Part shown: positions 35,198-46,262 of the stretch, in pieces
How positions within the stretch are numbered: position 1 is the stretch's first letter
How the letters are laid out: each line of letters begins with the position of its first letter
Assembly (NCBI GenBank): GCA_016124945.1
Contig: WGMT01000031.1
Span: 62,001-126,000, forward strand
Direction of reading: 5' to 3'
Length of the DNA stretch: 64,000 nucleotides
DNA from: a bacterium
Lineage (GTDB): Bacteria; Chloroflexota; Anaerolineae; Caldilineales; Caldilineaceae
Notes under the pieces: model-generated
The model's database searches: none
Told to the model about the DNA's origin: nothing
What the model saw: only the letters and a program-made list of their open reading frames with translations
Made by a program: the position numbers and the translations under genes

Positions 35198-35740
35198 GTG
35201 CCCTACGTTTCATTGATTGCACTGGATACGGAAAATCATGTAGACGCCCTACAACGGGTCTACGAGCTGACCCCCACATTCTGGGATCTCTACGGTCTGC
35301 TCGGCGCGCCCGAAGGCCAGGGAGAACGGGATCTGAAGGCGATCGACGAAGAGGCCGGGCGCTACGGCATGGGCATTCTGCTGCCCAACGAACCGGGCAA
35401 CGCTGACGCTGGGGCACAGTTGGTGGGTCTCATCGACTTTCGCCTGCACTGGCCCGAGCAGGGTGTCTGCTACGTGGGCATGTTGATGGTGGCCGAACCC
35501 TTCCAACGCCAGGGGATCGGCACCGAAGCGTGGCTCACACTGGAACCGTGGCTGGCCAACGAAGCCAAGATGCACACCGCGCGCCTGGGTGTGGAACAGT
35601 TCAACCCCGACGCGCTCAAATTCTTTGAATCCCTCGGCTTTCAGTTGACAGGACAAAGCCAGCGTGTACGCTCGGGCAAGCGGCTCGTGCGTCTGCTCTA
35701 CATGGAAAAATCACTACAACCGGACACCAGCGCTACATGA
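35198..35740 (+). CDS. GNAT-family N-acetyltransferase
   Basis: 180 residues from GTG 35198, 5 bases after AGGAG (GTG 35192 overlaps the ribosome site). The acetyl-CoA-binding motif A is MLMVAEPFQRQGIGTEAWLTLEPWL, with QRQGIG at 103-108. The motif B-like end is VEQFNPDALKFFESLGFQLTG. The substrate is unknown. It starts 49 bases after the dynamin-like gene and its stop overlaps the Nudix gene start by 4 bases (ATGA), so the last two are translationally coupled. Confidence 0.9.
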   Translation: MPYVSLIALDTENHVDALQRVYELTPTFWDLYGLLGAPEGQGERDLKAIDEEAGRYGMGILLPNEPGNADAGAQLVGLIDFRLHWPEQGVCYVGMLMVAEPFQRQGIGTEAWLTLEPWLANEAKMHTARLGVEQFNPDALKFFESLGFQLTGQSQRVRSGKRLVRLLYMEKSLQPDTSAT

Positions 35741-36402
35741 CCGAACCACTGGATCTGCTGGGCATGGCCGACGAACTACGCGCCATGACCAATCTCAGCC
35801 TCCGCTTTACAAAAGATCCCTATCAGATTGAACGCCATCATCGCATCCTCGAAATTGCCGCCGAATTGGCGGCTTTTTCCGCGCAAGCCAAGATCGCCGA
35901 ACTCAAGCCGCTCTTTTTGCACGATCAACGCTACATCACACCCTACAGCGTGGTCGAGACGGCAACCTTCGACGATACAGGACGAATCTTGTTGATGTGC
36001 AGGGCGGACAATGGATTGTGGGGCTTGCCAGGTGGGGCTTGTGATGTGGGAGAAGCGCCCCCGACCGGCGCGGCGCGTGAAGCGTGGGAAGAGACCGGCT
36101 GCATCGTGGAAATCGATCACCTGCTGGGGATCTTCGACAGCCGAATCGCCGGCGAAGAGACACTACACCACCTCTACATCTTCCTCTTCCACGGGCGCTG
36201 GATCGGAGGAAAACCCCGCCTCACCCGCGAAACCATCGATGTCGGCTGGTTCGCGGAGGACGACGTCCCCTGGGCGGATCTATTTGGCCGCCACGAAACA
36301 CGCATCCGTCATGCCTTCCACTGGCAGCGAGAACCGACGATCCCCGTTTACTTTGAGCGTGAGCCGTGGACGCCAAAGCCGACTTTTCAGCATGGTACGT
36401 AG
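35737..36402 (+). CDS. Nudix hydrolase with N-terminal helical domain
   Basis: 221 residues. The Nudix box is complete: Gly100, Glu106, then REAWEETG (114-121), which binds Mg2+ and hydrolyses a nucleoside diphosphate linked to another moiety. An N-terminal helical region of about 65 residues (MTEPLDLLGMADELRAMTNL) is the Nudix_N_2-type extension seen in ADP-ribose pyrophosphatase-like enzymes. It overlaps the GNAT gene by 4 bases. The stop codon TAG lies in a TGCATGGTACGTAG repeat, so the final residues (HGT) derive from the repeat. Substrate unknown. Confidence 0.92.
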   Translation: MTEPLDLLGMADELRAMTNLSLRFTKDPYQIERHHRILEIAAELAAFSAQAKIAELKPLFLHDQRYITPYSVVETATFDDTGRILLMCRADNGLWGLPGGACDVGEAPPTGAAREAWEETGCIVEIDHLLGIFDSRIAGEETLHHLYIFLFHGRWIGGKPRLTRETIDVGWFAEDDVPWADLFGRHETRIRHAFHWQREPTIPVYFEREPWTPKPTFQHGT

Positions 36403-36551
36403 TGCATGGTACGTAGTGCATGGTACGTAGCTGCACGCTATCAGCGTGTGGTTCATTGTAGACGAGTTCACACGCCAATGTACGTGGTTTCGTCAAGCAC
36501 AAACCGCACGCTGATAGCGTGCAGCTACGGGGATAGGCCACGCACTACGTT
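36395..36551. repeat. Nested inverted repeat with 104-bp palindromic element (copy 2)
   Basis: The outer left part repeats TGCATGGTACGTAG from the Nudix stop codon. The outer right part (CCACGCACTACG, about 36538-36550) reaches the cupredoxin stop. Between them 36426-36530 matches the element at 2239-2342 in inverted orientation, including GCACGCTATCAGCGTG arms and a loop with ACGAAACCA, ACATTGG and CTCGTCTAC on the minus strand. Confidence 0.88.
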
Positions 36552-37016
36552 TTACTGCACTTCTAGCCGCCCCTGCATCGCCGGGTAGTGACCAGGCACA
36601 GTGCAGATGACGAGGTATTCACCGATTTCCGCCGGCGCTGTGAAGGTGTGGATTTCAGTACTCCCCGCCGGCACAATGTCGCCCACGTAGTAAAGAAGCG
36701 CCTCTTGTTCCTCACCCCCAACGTAGGGGACGGGAACTTCCTCTCCTAGCTTCACAACAGCCCAGTTGTGTTCCAGATTGCCCAGGTTGGCAAGCTCAAT
36801 TGAGACATCTTCACCGGCTGTCACAGTCCAGACGGGTGGATTGTCCATGTTGTTGGCCTGTTCGCCGAAGTAGATGTCATGCATATCCACGCGCAGATCA
36901 GCAGATTCCACTGCCGGAACGGCCGGCTCGGCGGCGGGCGCGCTGTTCTCTGATCCACCACAGGCGGCCACCACCAGGAGGGCGACGATGCCCAGAATCC
37001 ACGTCAAACGATGCAT
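36552..37016 (-). CDS. Cupredoxin lipoprotein (auracyanin/plastocyanin-like)
   Basis: A 154-residue blue-copper electron carrier anchored outside the membrane. The signal has lipobox VAAC (Cys19), followed by an Ala/Pro/Glu linker. The copper ligands are visible: His83 (LEHNW), Cys138, His143 and Met147 (CTVPGHYPAM). The C-x4-H-x3-M spacing and lipid anchor resemble auracyanins of Chloroflexus, which pass electrons from Alternative Complex III. No partner complex is present in the window. It ends convergently with the Nudix gene. Confidence 0.9.
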   Translation of the reverse strand: MHRLTWILGIVALLVVAACGGSENSAPAAEPAVPAVESADLRVDMHDIYFGEQANNMDNPPVWTVTAGEDVSIELANLGNLEHNWAVVKLGEEVPVPYVGGEEQEALLYYVGDIVPAGSTEIHTFTAPAEIGEYLVICTVPGHYPAMQGRLEVQ

Positions 37017-37326
37017 GTTGTACGATCTCCTTTCAAGAGATGTGAAAAAAGAAATTTGAAACGATATTTAAACCATTAACGATAAAAATGAATGTTTGCT
37101 ACAGCACAGGCTTTCCTAGGTTGTTAGAATAAAGCCTTGTGATCTGTAAGCGAAACACAACAATCATCTGTGCGCCAAACGAAGGCATTGTACACGATGT
37201 GGCGCAGCCCAGAAATCCTAACACAGCGTGAGAACCAAGTGCGTACACTCCATTCCCATGCTATGGGATTGGTAGAATCTATCGCCGCATCAACAGATTT
37301 GGCATGGCGGTGAGGCCAGCAAGCAG
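37017..37326. other. Divergent spacer without a gene
   Basis: Comparatively AT-rich upstream region of the cupredoxin and uvrA genes. I see no repeat or small gene in it. The uvrA control region occupies the end of the spacer. Confidence 0.5.
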
Positions 37327-37377
37327 TTGCACTTCTCCCATCGATCCTCTAAAATGAAGTTTCAGGAACATTTGTTC
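37327..37377 (+). promoter_or_regulatory. uvrA promoter with LexA (SOS) box
   Basis: TTGCAC (37327-37332), a 17-bp spacer and TAAAAT (37350-37355) form a good sigma-70 promoter. GAACATTTGTTC (37366-37377) is a perfect GAAC-N4-GTTC palindrome, the Gram-positive-type LexA box. It covers the start of transcription, where bound LexA would block the polymerase. Confidence 0.88.
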
Positions 37378-37421
37378 GGCGACTTCCCCTCCGGCAAATT
37401 AAACGAGAGGCAAGGACATTT

Positions 37422-40394
<2,973 letters not shown>

Positions 40395-40441
40395 TGGATT
40401 GCGAGTTGCGGATTGCAACCCGCAACTCGCAACTCGCTCTA
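40395..40441. repeat. GAGTTGCG hairpin between convergent uvrA and LysR genes
   Basis: Arms 40401-40416 (GCGAGTTGCGGATTGC) and about 40421-40436 (GCAACTCGCAACTCGC) pair imperfectly. Each arm begins within 8 bases of a stop codon. The whole 44-bp spacer is repeat. Confidence 0.82.
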
Positions 40442-41323
40442 CACAATCATCTCCCGCGCCATCGCCATAAACGCCTGCACAGCGGGCGAGATCCACTTGT
40501 CTTTGTGATGGCTCAGTTGAACCGTCACCGAAATGGGCATGTCGGCCCAGTTGAGCACCACAATTTCGCCAGCTGCCACCTCACGCGCAATCGCCACTGC
40601 CGGTAGCACCGCCAACCCCATTCCACTCCGCACACACTGCTTGATCGCCTCAACACTCGTGAAATCCAATGCCATCGCCGGGTGTACATCGGCGCGCTCC
40701 AAGATCGCCTCGAACAGTCTACGATAACTGCATGTTGCCTCAGTCAAGAGGACCGGCTCTCCCTGTAGATCGGCGGCTGTCACCTGTGATTTGTGCGCCA
40801 ACGGATGATCGGGGGGCGCGATCACGCAGATCGACTCACTGCGCATGACTTCCACATCTAGATCCGTCGAGTGCACGGCAGGCTCCAACGTAAAGACAAT
40901 ATCAAATCGCCCGTCTTTGGTCAGGCGGCGTAGATCAGGGCAAGAACCGGGTTGAAGGGCAAGCCTCACCTGAGGATACTCTTCTCTGTAACGGCGCAGA
41001 AGGGGCGGCAGCACGTAGACACACAACGACTCGGGCGCGCCGATGGTGATTGTCCCCGCGGGGACTTCGTGGCCGTTCACCACCTGTTGCGCTTCATCCA
41101 CCAATGCCAGGATCTGCTCGGCATAGGTCAACAGACGCCGCCCCGCATCGGTGAGGACAACCTGTTTGCCCAGCCTATCGAAGAGCGGCGCGCCCAATTC
41201 CTCTTCCAACGCCAAAATTTGGCTAGAGACCGTCGATTGGGCGTAGTTCAGCATTTCGGCAGCGCTGGAAAAGCTGAGCGTCTTCGCTGTAGTTTGAAAT
41301 GTCTTAAGCTGTCGGATTTCCAT
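40439..41323 (-). CDS. LysR-family transcriptional regulator
   Basis: 294 residues from ATG 41323. The N-terminal winged helix is canonical: IRQLKTFQTTAKTLSFSSAA and QSTVSSQILALEEELGAPLF. The effector domain begins near residue 90 (GTITIGAPESLCVYVLPPLL) and ends with PAVAIAREVAAGEIVVL. LysR regulators usually control a divergent gene. Here that is the two-gene unit at 41442-42085, whose promoter region has paired AATCGATAG motifs. Effector unknown. Confidence 0.93.
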   Translation of the reverse strand: MEIRQLKTFQTTAKTLSFSSAAEMLNYAQSTVSSQILALEEELGAPLFDRLGKQVVLTDAGRRLLTYAEQILALVDEAQQVVNGHEVPAGTITIGAPESLCVYVLPPLLRRYREEYPQVRLALQPGSCPDLRRLTKDGRFDIVFTLEPAVHSTDLDVEVMRSESICVIAPPDHPLAHKSQVTAADLQGEPVLLTEATCSYRRLFEAILERADVHPAMALDFTSVEAIKQCVRSGMGLAVLPAVAIAREVAAGEIVVLNWADMPISVTVQLSHHKDKWISPAVQAFMAMAREMIV

Positions 41324-41342
41324 AGCACACCCATCAATCAAA

Positions 41343-41399
41343 TCGATAGAAAGCATCAAAAACAATCGCTTGAATCGATAGTACAACCTGTCTATACTG
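41343..41399 (+). promoter_or_regulatory. Promoter and repeated AATCGATAG site between LysR and its divergent genes
   Basis: TTGAAT (41371-41376), 17 bp, TATACT (41394-41399). AATCGATAG occurs at 41342-41350 and again at 41374-41382, overlapping the -35 region, with 32 bp between their starts (about three helix turns). This is the arrangement expected for a LysR-regulated promoter. Confidence 0.7.
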
Positions 41400-41441
41400 C
41401 ACGCAAGTTTGTGTATCCCCCAACCATTGAGGAGAAAGCGT

Positions 41442-41675
41442 ATGGAACCCCTGATGACCGAAATGCTTGGCATGGAACGAGAAAAGGATCAACAGCGACG
41501 TTTGCAAAAATTGGCGCATCAACGGCTACATGTGCCGGGCCGGCAAAACCGGCGGCAAGGACAGCACCTTGTCCACGCGGTGGGTAGCATGATGGTGCGC
41601 CTGGGCATGATCTTGCAGGCATATAGCGCAATCGATGCACCGAACAAGGCTGTCCAGATTAGCGATTGCAACTGA
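41442..41675 (+). CDS. Small protein of unknown function divergent from LysR
   Basis: 77 residues from ATG 41442, 7 bases after GAGGAG and about 37 bases after a clear promoter. The middle is very basic and Gln/Arg-rich (QQRRLQKLAHQRLHVPGRQNRRQGQ). A short hydrophobic stretch follows (VGSMMVRLGMILQAYSAI). I do not recognise it. A good ribosome site, promoter and operon position make it a real gene rather than a chance frame. It could be an RNA-, DNA- or membrane-interacting peptide. Confidence 0.65.
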   Translation: MEPLMTEMLGMEREKDQQRRLQKLAHQRLHVPGRQNRRQGQHLVHAVGSMMVRLGMILQAYSAIDAPNKAVQISDCN

Positions 41676-41707
41676 GTTGAGGCAAACAGACCGAAAGGGA
41701 AGACAAA

Positions 41708-42085
41708 GTGAGCGCAGAAACGCCATTGATCATCTACTTTGGCAGCGAAGTACGCGGTGAATCGCTACACCAGGAAACCGAATCGTTGGGATGGACGGTG
41801 CTTGCGGCCACCCACTCCTTACAGGCGCTGGGTATGTACGTCTTTTACGTCCCCGATTTGGTGATTATTGACAGCCGGGAAGACAGCGAAGGGGCACAGC
41901 AGGTGCTCTTTCACTTGCAATCGGTGAATGCACAACCACTGATCTTTATTTCGTCATCGACGCATGACGCTCTTTCTTTGGCCGATTCAACGGGCCGTGT
42001 TTTACCACCGACGGCGGGCGATGGTGACATTATGCTCGCCGCAGTGCCACTGTTGCGGCAGGCAATGATGTCGGTCGAAGGATGA
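41708..42085 (+). CDS. Degenerate receiver-like protein, unknown function
   Basis: 125 residues from GTG 41708. Length and strand pattern resemble a CheY-like receiver: IIYFGSE as strand 1, PDLVIIDSRED as strand 3 with an Asp at the phosphorylation position, and PLIFISSSTHDA as strand 4 with the Ser/Thr. The acidic pair normally ending strand 1 and the conserved Lys after strand 5 are not evident, so it may be a pseudo-receiver. It follows the small protein by 32 bases in the same transcription unit, facing LysR. No kinase is nearby. Confidence 0.65.
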   Translation: MSAETPLIIYFGSEVRGESLHQETESLGWTVLAATHSLQALGMYVFYVPDLVIIDSREDSEGAQQVLFHLQSVNAQPLIFISSSTHDALSLADSTGRVLPPTAGDGDIMLAAVPLLRQAMMSVEG

Positions 42086-42105
42086 CGCTGTGCTACACTA
42101 TGTGA

Positions 42106-42248
42106 GCGGAACTCAATGTCATTAAGTTAAATGCGGAGAGAGCACCCCCCAGGTGCGGGTCTGCACGGGAACAGCGGCACATGGGCGTGCTCTCACCGCA
42201 GATATTCGAGTGCGGAAACCCTTGACTTAATGACATTGGGGCGGAACT
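42106..42248. mobile_element. MITE-like insertion with 14-bp terminal inverted repeats and 8-bp direct repeats
   Basis: CAATGTCATTAAGT (42114-42127) is inverted exactly at 42225-42238. GCGGAACT flanks the element at 42106-42113 and 42241-42248, offset by two bases on the right, as expected of a target duplication. The ~127-bp interior has no coding capacity and carries a hairpin at 42133-42199 (GCGGAGAGAGCAC against GTGCTCTCACCGC, one mismatch). The same hairpin family occurs at 63692-63757. Confidence 0.75.
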
Positions 42249-42328
42249 GATTGCATCTGTCACACGTCTTCAACCAGGCATCACCTCTTCACCGATTGAA
42301 ATACATGCGCCACAGAGCAAAGGATCGT

Positions 42329-43936
42329 ATGACGCTCCAGCAAAACCGTCGCACCCCCAAACAAGCCAACCCTGCTACGTCTCGTCGCGCAGTGCCGCCA
42401 CAGTTTGAACTGAAACCTGCGTCGGCACAACCAGCCGCGCGTGCCCAGAATGGCCCCGCCGAATTGTTGATTAGCTTGCTCTGGGTGCTACTCGGCATGA
42501 TCGGCGGCGTTGTGATGTTGGTAGGCTATCTCTACTTCAGTGACTTCCTTGCGCCCGGCGTGAGTGTGTTGGGGGTGGACATTGGCGCTGTCTCAACGCA
42601 AGCGGCCACGGATCGTCTGGCCGAAAGCTGGACACCGCGCACAATCCGGCTGGAAGCGGAGACTGGACAGCTCGACGTCGCGCCGGCCACATTGGGGATC
42701 ACCTTCGACGTCGCCGCAACGGTAGATGCCATCCATGCGCAGAGCCGCACGTGGACGGCTATCGAACGGCTGATCAGCGGCGAGGACGTCTCCATATCTC
42801 CCGTGTTGCGTTTGAACCAGGAAAGCGCAGCCGTTGCCCTGCGCAATCTGACACCTGGGCTGGAGATCGCGGCCATCGACGCCGCAATCGACGTTGTCGA
42901 CGGTCGCGCCACCGTCAGCGAGGCACGCAACGGCCGCGCTGTAGACATCGATGCGACGGTCGGTTTGCTCTCCTCACGCTTGTTTGATGTGGTGGCAGGG
43001 CAACGCATGCCGCTGCTCCTGGTGGATGTGCCGGCCAGGACAACGAACGCCGACCTTGCCAATGTGGCAGCCGAAATCAACGGGCTGCTCGCGTCGCCGA
43101 TTAACATTGAGTTGTACGATCCAATTCTCAACCAGACACTGTGGTGGACGGTGTCACCGGTGGTGTGGGGCGAGTGGCTGGCGGTGGATTTGCAGCCCGG
43201 CGATGCAACGTCCTATGCGTGGGGGATTGTGCCCGATGCAGTGCGCACCTATTTGGCTGAACAGAGTACGGCATTGGGTGCAGGCCGTTCCGTTCAATTG
43301 GCGCTCGCCGTGGACGCGGTGCGCAGCGCAGTGGAAAATCGAAGCTATGCCACATCTTTGCGTCTTTTCCACAACGAACGCGCGCACACCGTCCAATCGG
43401 GTGAGACGCTTTCAAGTATCGCTTTCCGCTACGGCATGCCCTATCCCTGGCTCGAACAGGCCAATCCTGGCGCGGTGGCGGGGCTATTCGCCGGGCAGAC
43501 GGTAGTGATCCCTTCGCCCGATCTGCTGGTTCCGCTGCCGGTGGTGCGCAGCAAGCGTGTGGTGGTGAGCCTCAGCGAGCAGCGCATGTGGGCCTACGAA
43601 AACGGCAACCTCAAGTGGGAGTGGCAGGTAAGCACCGGCATCGATGACAGCCCCACCTCGCCCGGCGTCTTCCAGGTTCAGTCGCTTGAGGTGAACGCCT
43701 ACGCCGGCAACTGGGATCTGTGGATGCCCCATTTCATCGGCATCTACCGTCCTGTACCCAATGTGGATTTTATGAACGGCTTCCACGGCTTCCCCACCCG
43801 CAACGGCTCCGACCTCCTGTGGACGGGCGATCTGGGTCGTCCTGTCACCTTCGGCTGTGTCCTCGTGAGCAGTGACAATGCGGCGCAGTTGTTTGAGTGG
43901 GTGGAGGAAGGGGTGGTTGTGGAAGTACGCAGATGA
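42329..43936 (+). CDS. Membrane-anchored L,D-transpeptidase-like (YkuD) protein with LysM
   Basis: 535 residues from ATG 42329, which follows AAAGGA (the frame also opens at TTG 42251). One TM segment (about 46-70) is followed by YoaR/VanW-N-type peptidoglycan-binding modules (FLAPGVSVLGVDIG). A LysM domain lies near 355-400 (HTVQSGETLSSIAFRYG), and the YkuD domain covers the last ~125 residues. The catalytic Cys510 is in TFGCVLVSS and His486 in FHGFPT. The usual SHGC motif is TFGC here, so the motif His is Phe. It probably crosslinks or binds cell-wall peptides. Its C-terminus abuts a 28-bp-arm hairpin. Confidence 0.88.
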   Translation: MTLQQNRRTPKQANPATSRRAVPPQFELKPASAQPAARAQNGPAELLISLLWVLLGMIGGVVMLVGYLYFSDFLAPGVSVLGVDIGAVSTQAATDRLAESWTPRTIRLEAETGQLDVAPATLGITFDVAATVDAIHAQSRTWTAIERLISGEDVSISPVLRLNQESAAVALRNLTPGLEIAAIDAAIDVVDGRATVSEARNGRAVDIDATVGLLSSRLFDVVAGQRMPLLLVDVPARTTNADLANVAAEINGLLASPINIELYDPILNQTLWWTVSPVVWGEWLAVDLQPGDATSYAWGIVPDAVRTYLAEQSTALGAGRSVQLALAVDAVRSAVENRSYATSLRLFHNERAHTVQSGETLSSIAFRYGMPYPWLEQANPGAVAGLFAGQTVVIPSPDLLVPLPVVRSKRVVVSLSEQRMWAYENGNLKWEWQVSTGIDDSPTSPGVFQVQSLEVNAYAGNWDLWMPHFIGIYRPVPNVDFMNGFHGFPTRNGSDLLWTGDLGRPVTFGCVLVSSDNAAQLFEWVEEGVVVEVRR

Positions 43937-43942
43937 CGGAGA

Positions 43943-44023
43943 AGAGAAGAATGATGAATAAAGAATGGGTCAACTATGTTGACGATACATAGTCTACCCA
44001 TTCTTTATTCATCATTCTTCTCT
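43943..44023. repeat. Hairpin with AATAAAGAATGGGT units between convergent genes
   Basis: Arms 43943-43978 and 43988-44023 pair, with 28 bp perfect. The right arm contains the TAA stop and the last codons (EKNDE) of the epimerase gene at 44005. It is the second member of the unit family found at 27684-27749. Function as a bidirectional terminator is likely, though it lacks a T-run. Confidence 0.9.
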
Positions 44024-44973
44024 TGATAGACATCATCCTGCGCTTGATACCCCAAGTAGTTCTTCGCTTCGTCCAGGCTCCACTTCATGCCCGTGTTGGC
44101 AGACATCCCGTTAACCAGCAGGAAGGGGCTGGGCCAATCCTCGCTGCCGGTGCAGATGGCTTTTTCGAAGATCTGTACGAAATCCCGATTGGACAACCAC
44201 ATTTCACGGAACCAACGATCGGCGCGGTCGAAGTCTGCCGGATCGAGGCCGGGTGGCAGCGCGCCCAGTTTAAGGGTGGGCGATCCTGAGGCAGAGAGCG
44301 TGTCGGGGCGGTTGGGGCCGGGTTGGCACCAGCCGATGCGAATGGCCACAAAACTGGTCTGTCCTTGGCTGCGTTCGGCCAGGGACCGGCAGAGTCGCTC
44401 GCCGGCGAATTTGGCAGTGGCGTAGGGTGTGGAATCCATCCACTGTTCGCCGGTGTGCCAGACGGTGCCTACGCCGGGTTCGCTGGTGGGCCGCAGTTCA
44501 CCAGGACTGGTTTGATCGGCAAGTGGTGCGTCCTTGTAGCGCCCCATGACATGATTGGATGTGGCAAAGACGAAGCGATCCACCGCGGGGCTATCGGCGG
44601 CGGCATTGGCCACATGTAGCGTCATATCCAAAGATGTGCCCACTTCGGCCCAGGTAGCTTCGGGGTAGGGATTCTGCGCGGCAAAATGGACAACAGCCTC
44701 GACTGACGCAATTGCATCGCGCCAGCGCGGATCGTGCCAGTCAGCCAGGTCACAGGTGACAAAGGAGACGTCGGCTGGGTGGCGGTGTGTGGAGACGGCG
44801 CGCTGTAGGGCGTCGATCTGTGCTGTCCGCTCGGGCGATGGGGCAACGATGTCAAGTGCGATGATGCGGGGGACGTTGGTGTGCTGCATCAGGTGATCAA
44901 TGAGTTTGGTGCCTAGATTGCCCACGCCGCCGGTGATGGCAACGCTGCGCGGGCGATAGGTTGAAGTCGTCAT
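44005..44973 (-). CDS. NAD-dependent epimerase/dehydratase (extended SDR)
   Basis: 322 residues. The Rossmann motif is AITGGVGNLGTKL (12-24, GGxGxxG), then AVVHFAAQNPYP, and YATAK as YxxxK catalytic pair (near 181-185), with FATSNHVMGRY as Ser-containing strand. The SNH and GWCQPG patterns resemble uronate dehydrogenases more than sugar epimerases. Substrate unproved. The last residues are encoded by the hairpin repeat downstream. Confidence 0.9.
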   Translation of the reverse strand: MTTSTYRPRSVAITGGVGNLGTKLIDHLMQHTNVPRIIALDIVAPSPERTAQIDALQRAVSTHRHPADVSFVTCDLADWHDPRWRDAIASVEAVVHFAAQNPYPEATWAEVGTSLDMTLHVANAAADSPAVDRFVFATSNHVMGRYKDAPLADQTSPGELRPTSEPGVGTVWHTGEQWMDSTPYATAKFAGERLCRSLAERSQGQTSFVAIRIGWCQPGPNRPDTLSASGSPTLKLGALPPGLDPADFDRADRWFREMWLSNRDFVQIFEKAICTGSEDWPSPFLLVNGMSANTGMKWSLDEAKNYLGYQAQDDVYQEKNDE

Positions 44974-45025
44974 CGGTGATTTTCACTCTGTTTCGTGGAA
45001 GATGTAGGGGCAAAAATGAACAAAC

Positions 45026-45057
45026 AAAAAGCCGGTGTCCGTAGACACCGGCTCTTT
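45026..45057 (-). terminator. Intrinsic terminator of the secreted acidic protein gene
   Basis: GCCGGTGTC (45031-45039) pairs with GACACCGGC (45044-45052) around CGTA. On the minus strand the stem is followed by TTTTTGTTTG, 20 bases after the stop codon. Confidence 0.93.
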
Positions 45058-45077
45058 AGATTGCGCCTCAGTCGAAC

Positions 45078-46262
45078 TTACTGACCCATCGCGCCGGTCA
45101 ACATCTCGGTTGGGATGATGGTGGCGTCGGCGGGGACTTCAATTTCTACATCTTCGTTCACGCTGGTGTTCGTGGTGACGATGCTGGCCATGATGGCAGC
45201 GCCTTCGTCAACTTCGAGCGCAGCGCCACCTGTCATTGCAGCCAGGGCGGCCAGGTCGCTCAGGTCCCAGTCGAAGACGAAGTCGGTGGCCACCAGGTAA
45301 CCAGTGTCCAGGCCGACACCTTCGACCAGTTCAACCACAATGCCTTCGAGCAGGGCCGGGCCGAACATTCTGGCCAGGGTGACGGTCTGCTCCATTTCGG
45401 CTTCGCTGGGCATAGCGCCGGTCTGAGCCAGGGCCAGGCCGATCAACTGATCGAAGTAGGGGCTCTCGACGAAAGCGTCCCAGTTGATGGTGGTGCTGAA
45501 GACAGCGACGGCTTCGCCGTCAACATCAGCATCATCCATACGTTCGATGTTGAGGAAAGGAGTCACCATCCCCATGTCCACACCGGCAATCTGGGTGAAG
45601 AGGGGGCCGGCGCCGGTCTGCGTGGAAGCCGAGGCGGCCATCGCAGTGGTCGGGTCGGTGGCGCTCTGCATCAAGGAGGCTTCGACCCAAGGAAGAATGT
45701 CGATGCCGATCCAACCGCCCATGCCCATATCGCCCAGCAGCGGTTCAAGCGTGCTGAGGTCGAGGTAAGCAATGCCGCTGTCGAGCACAACGCTCAACAC
45801 GACCGAAGAGGGCCAGTCGGCGCCGGCAGTGGCCGAAAGCAGACTGACAACTTCTTCAGAGAAGTCGGTGGTCATGTCGATGCTGGCGGAGGTACCGGCA
45901 AGGATGGAGGTGACCATGTCAGAGAGGGCAGCAGGATCAGCGTAGAGGTCGGCCATTTCTTCTGCCGACATTTCCATCATGGCCATGGACATTTCGGCGG
46001 CTTCGTCAGAGTAGGCGTAGGTGGTGTCCAACGTCCAGGAGAAAGAGGCATCCATAATGGGGGTCTGCGGCACATTCATGGCCTGAATCTCGACGCCGAT
46101 AAACTGGCTGCCGGAGGTTACGGCCATCATGGCATCAGACGATCCATAAAGGATGTCACAGTCTTCTGCGGACAGATCACCGCAGTTACCCTGCGCAAAT
46201 GCCGACGTGGTGAAGGCAAGCATAAGAGCAAGGATCAAGATGAGGGTTTGGAATCGTTTCAT
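45078..46262 (-). CDS. Secreted acidic, Met-rich protein of unknown function
   Basis: 394 residues. A standard signal peptide (MKRFQTLILILALMLAFTTS, cleavage after AFA) is followed by one Cys pair (NCGDLSAEDC). The mature part is strongly acidic and rich in Met and Ala (for example MSMAMMEMSAEEMADLYAD), with few Lys or Arg. Alternating amphipathic strands suggest a beta-rich lipid- or ligand-binding fold like LppX/LprG, but I cannot confirm this. It is monocistronic, with its own terminator. Confidence 0.78.
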   Translation of the reverse strand: MKRFQTLILILALMLAFTTSAFAQGNCGDLSAEDCDILYGSSDAMMAVTSGSQFIGVEIQAMNVPQTPIMDASFSWTLDTTYAYSDEAAEMSMAMMEMSAEEMADLYADPAALSDMVTSILAGTSASIDMTTDFSEEVVSLLSATAGADWPSSVVLSVVLDSGIAYLDLSTLEPLLGDMGMGGWIGIDILPWVEASLMQSATDPTTAMAASASTQTGAGPLFTQIAGVDMGMVTPFLNIERMDDADVDGEAVAVFSTTINWDAFVESPYFDQLIGLALAQTGAMPSEAEMEQTVTLARMFGPALLEGIVVELVEGVGLDTGYLVATDFVFDWDLSDLAALAAMTGGAALEVDEGAAIMASIVTTNTSVNEDVEIEVPADATIIPTEMLTGAMGQ

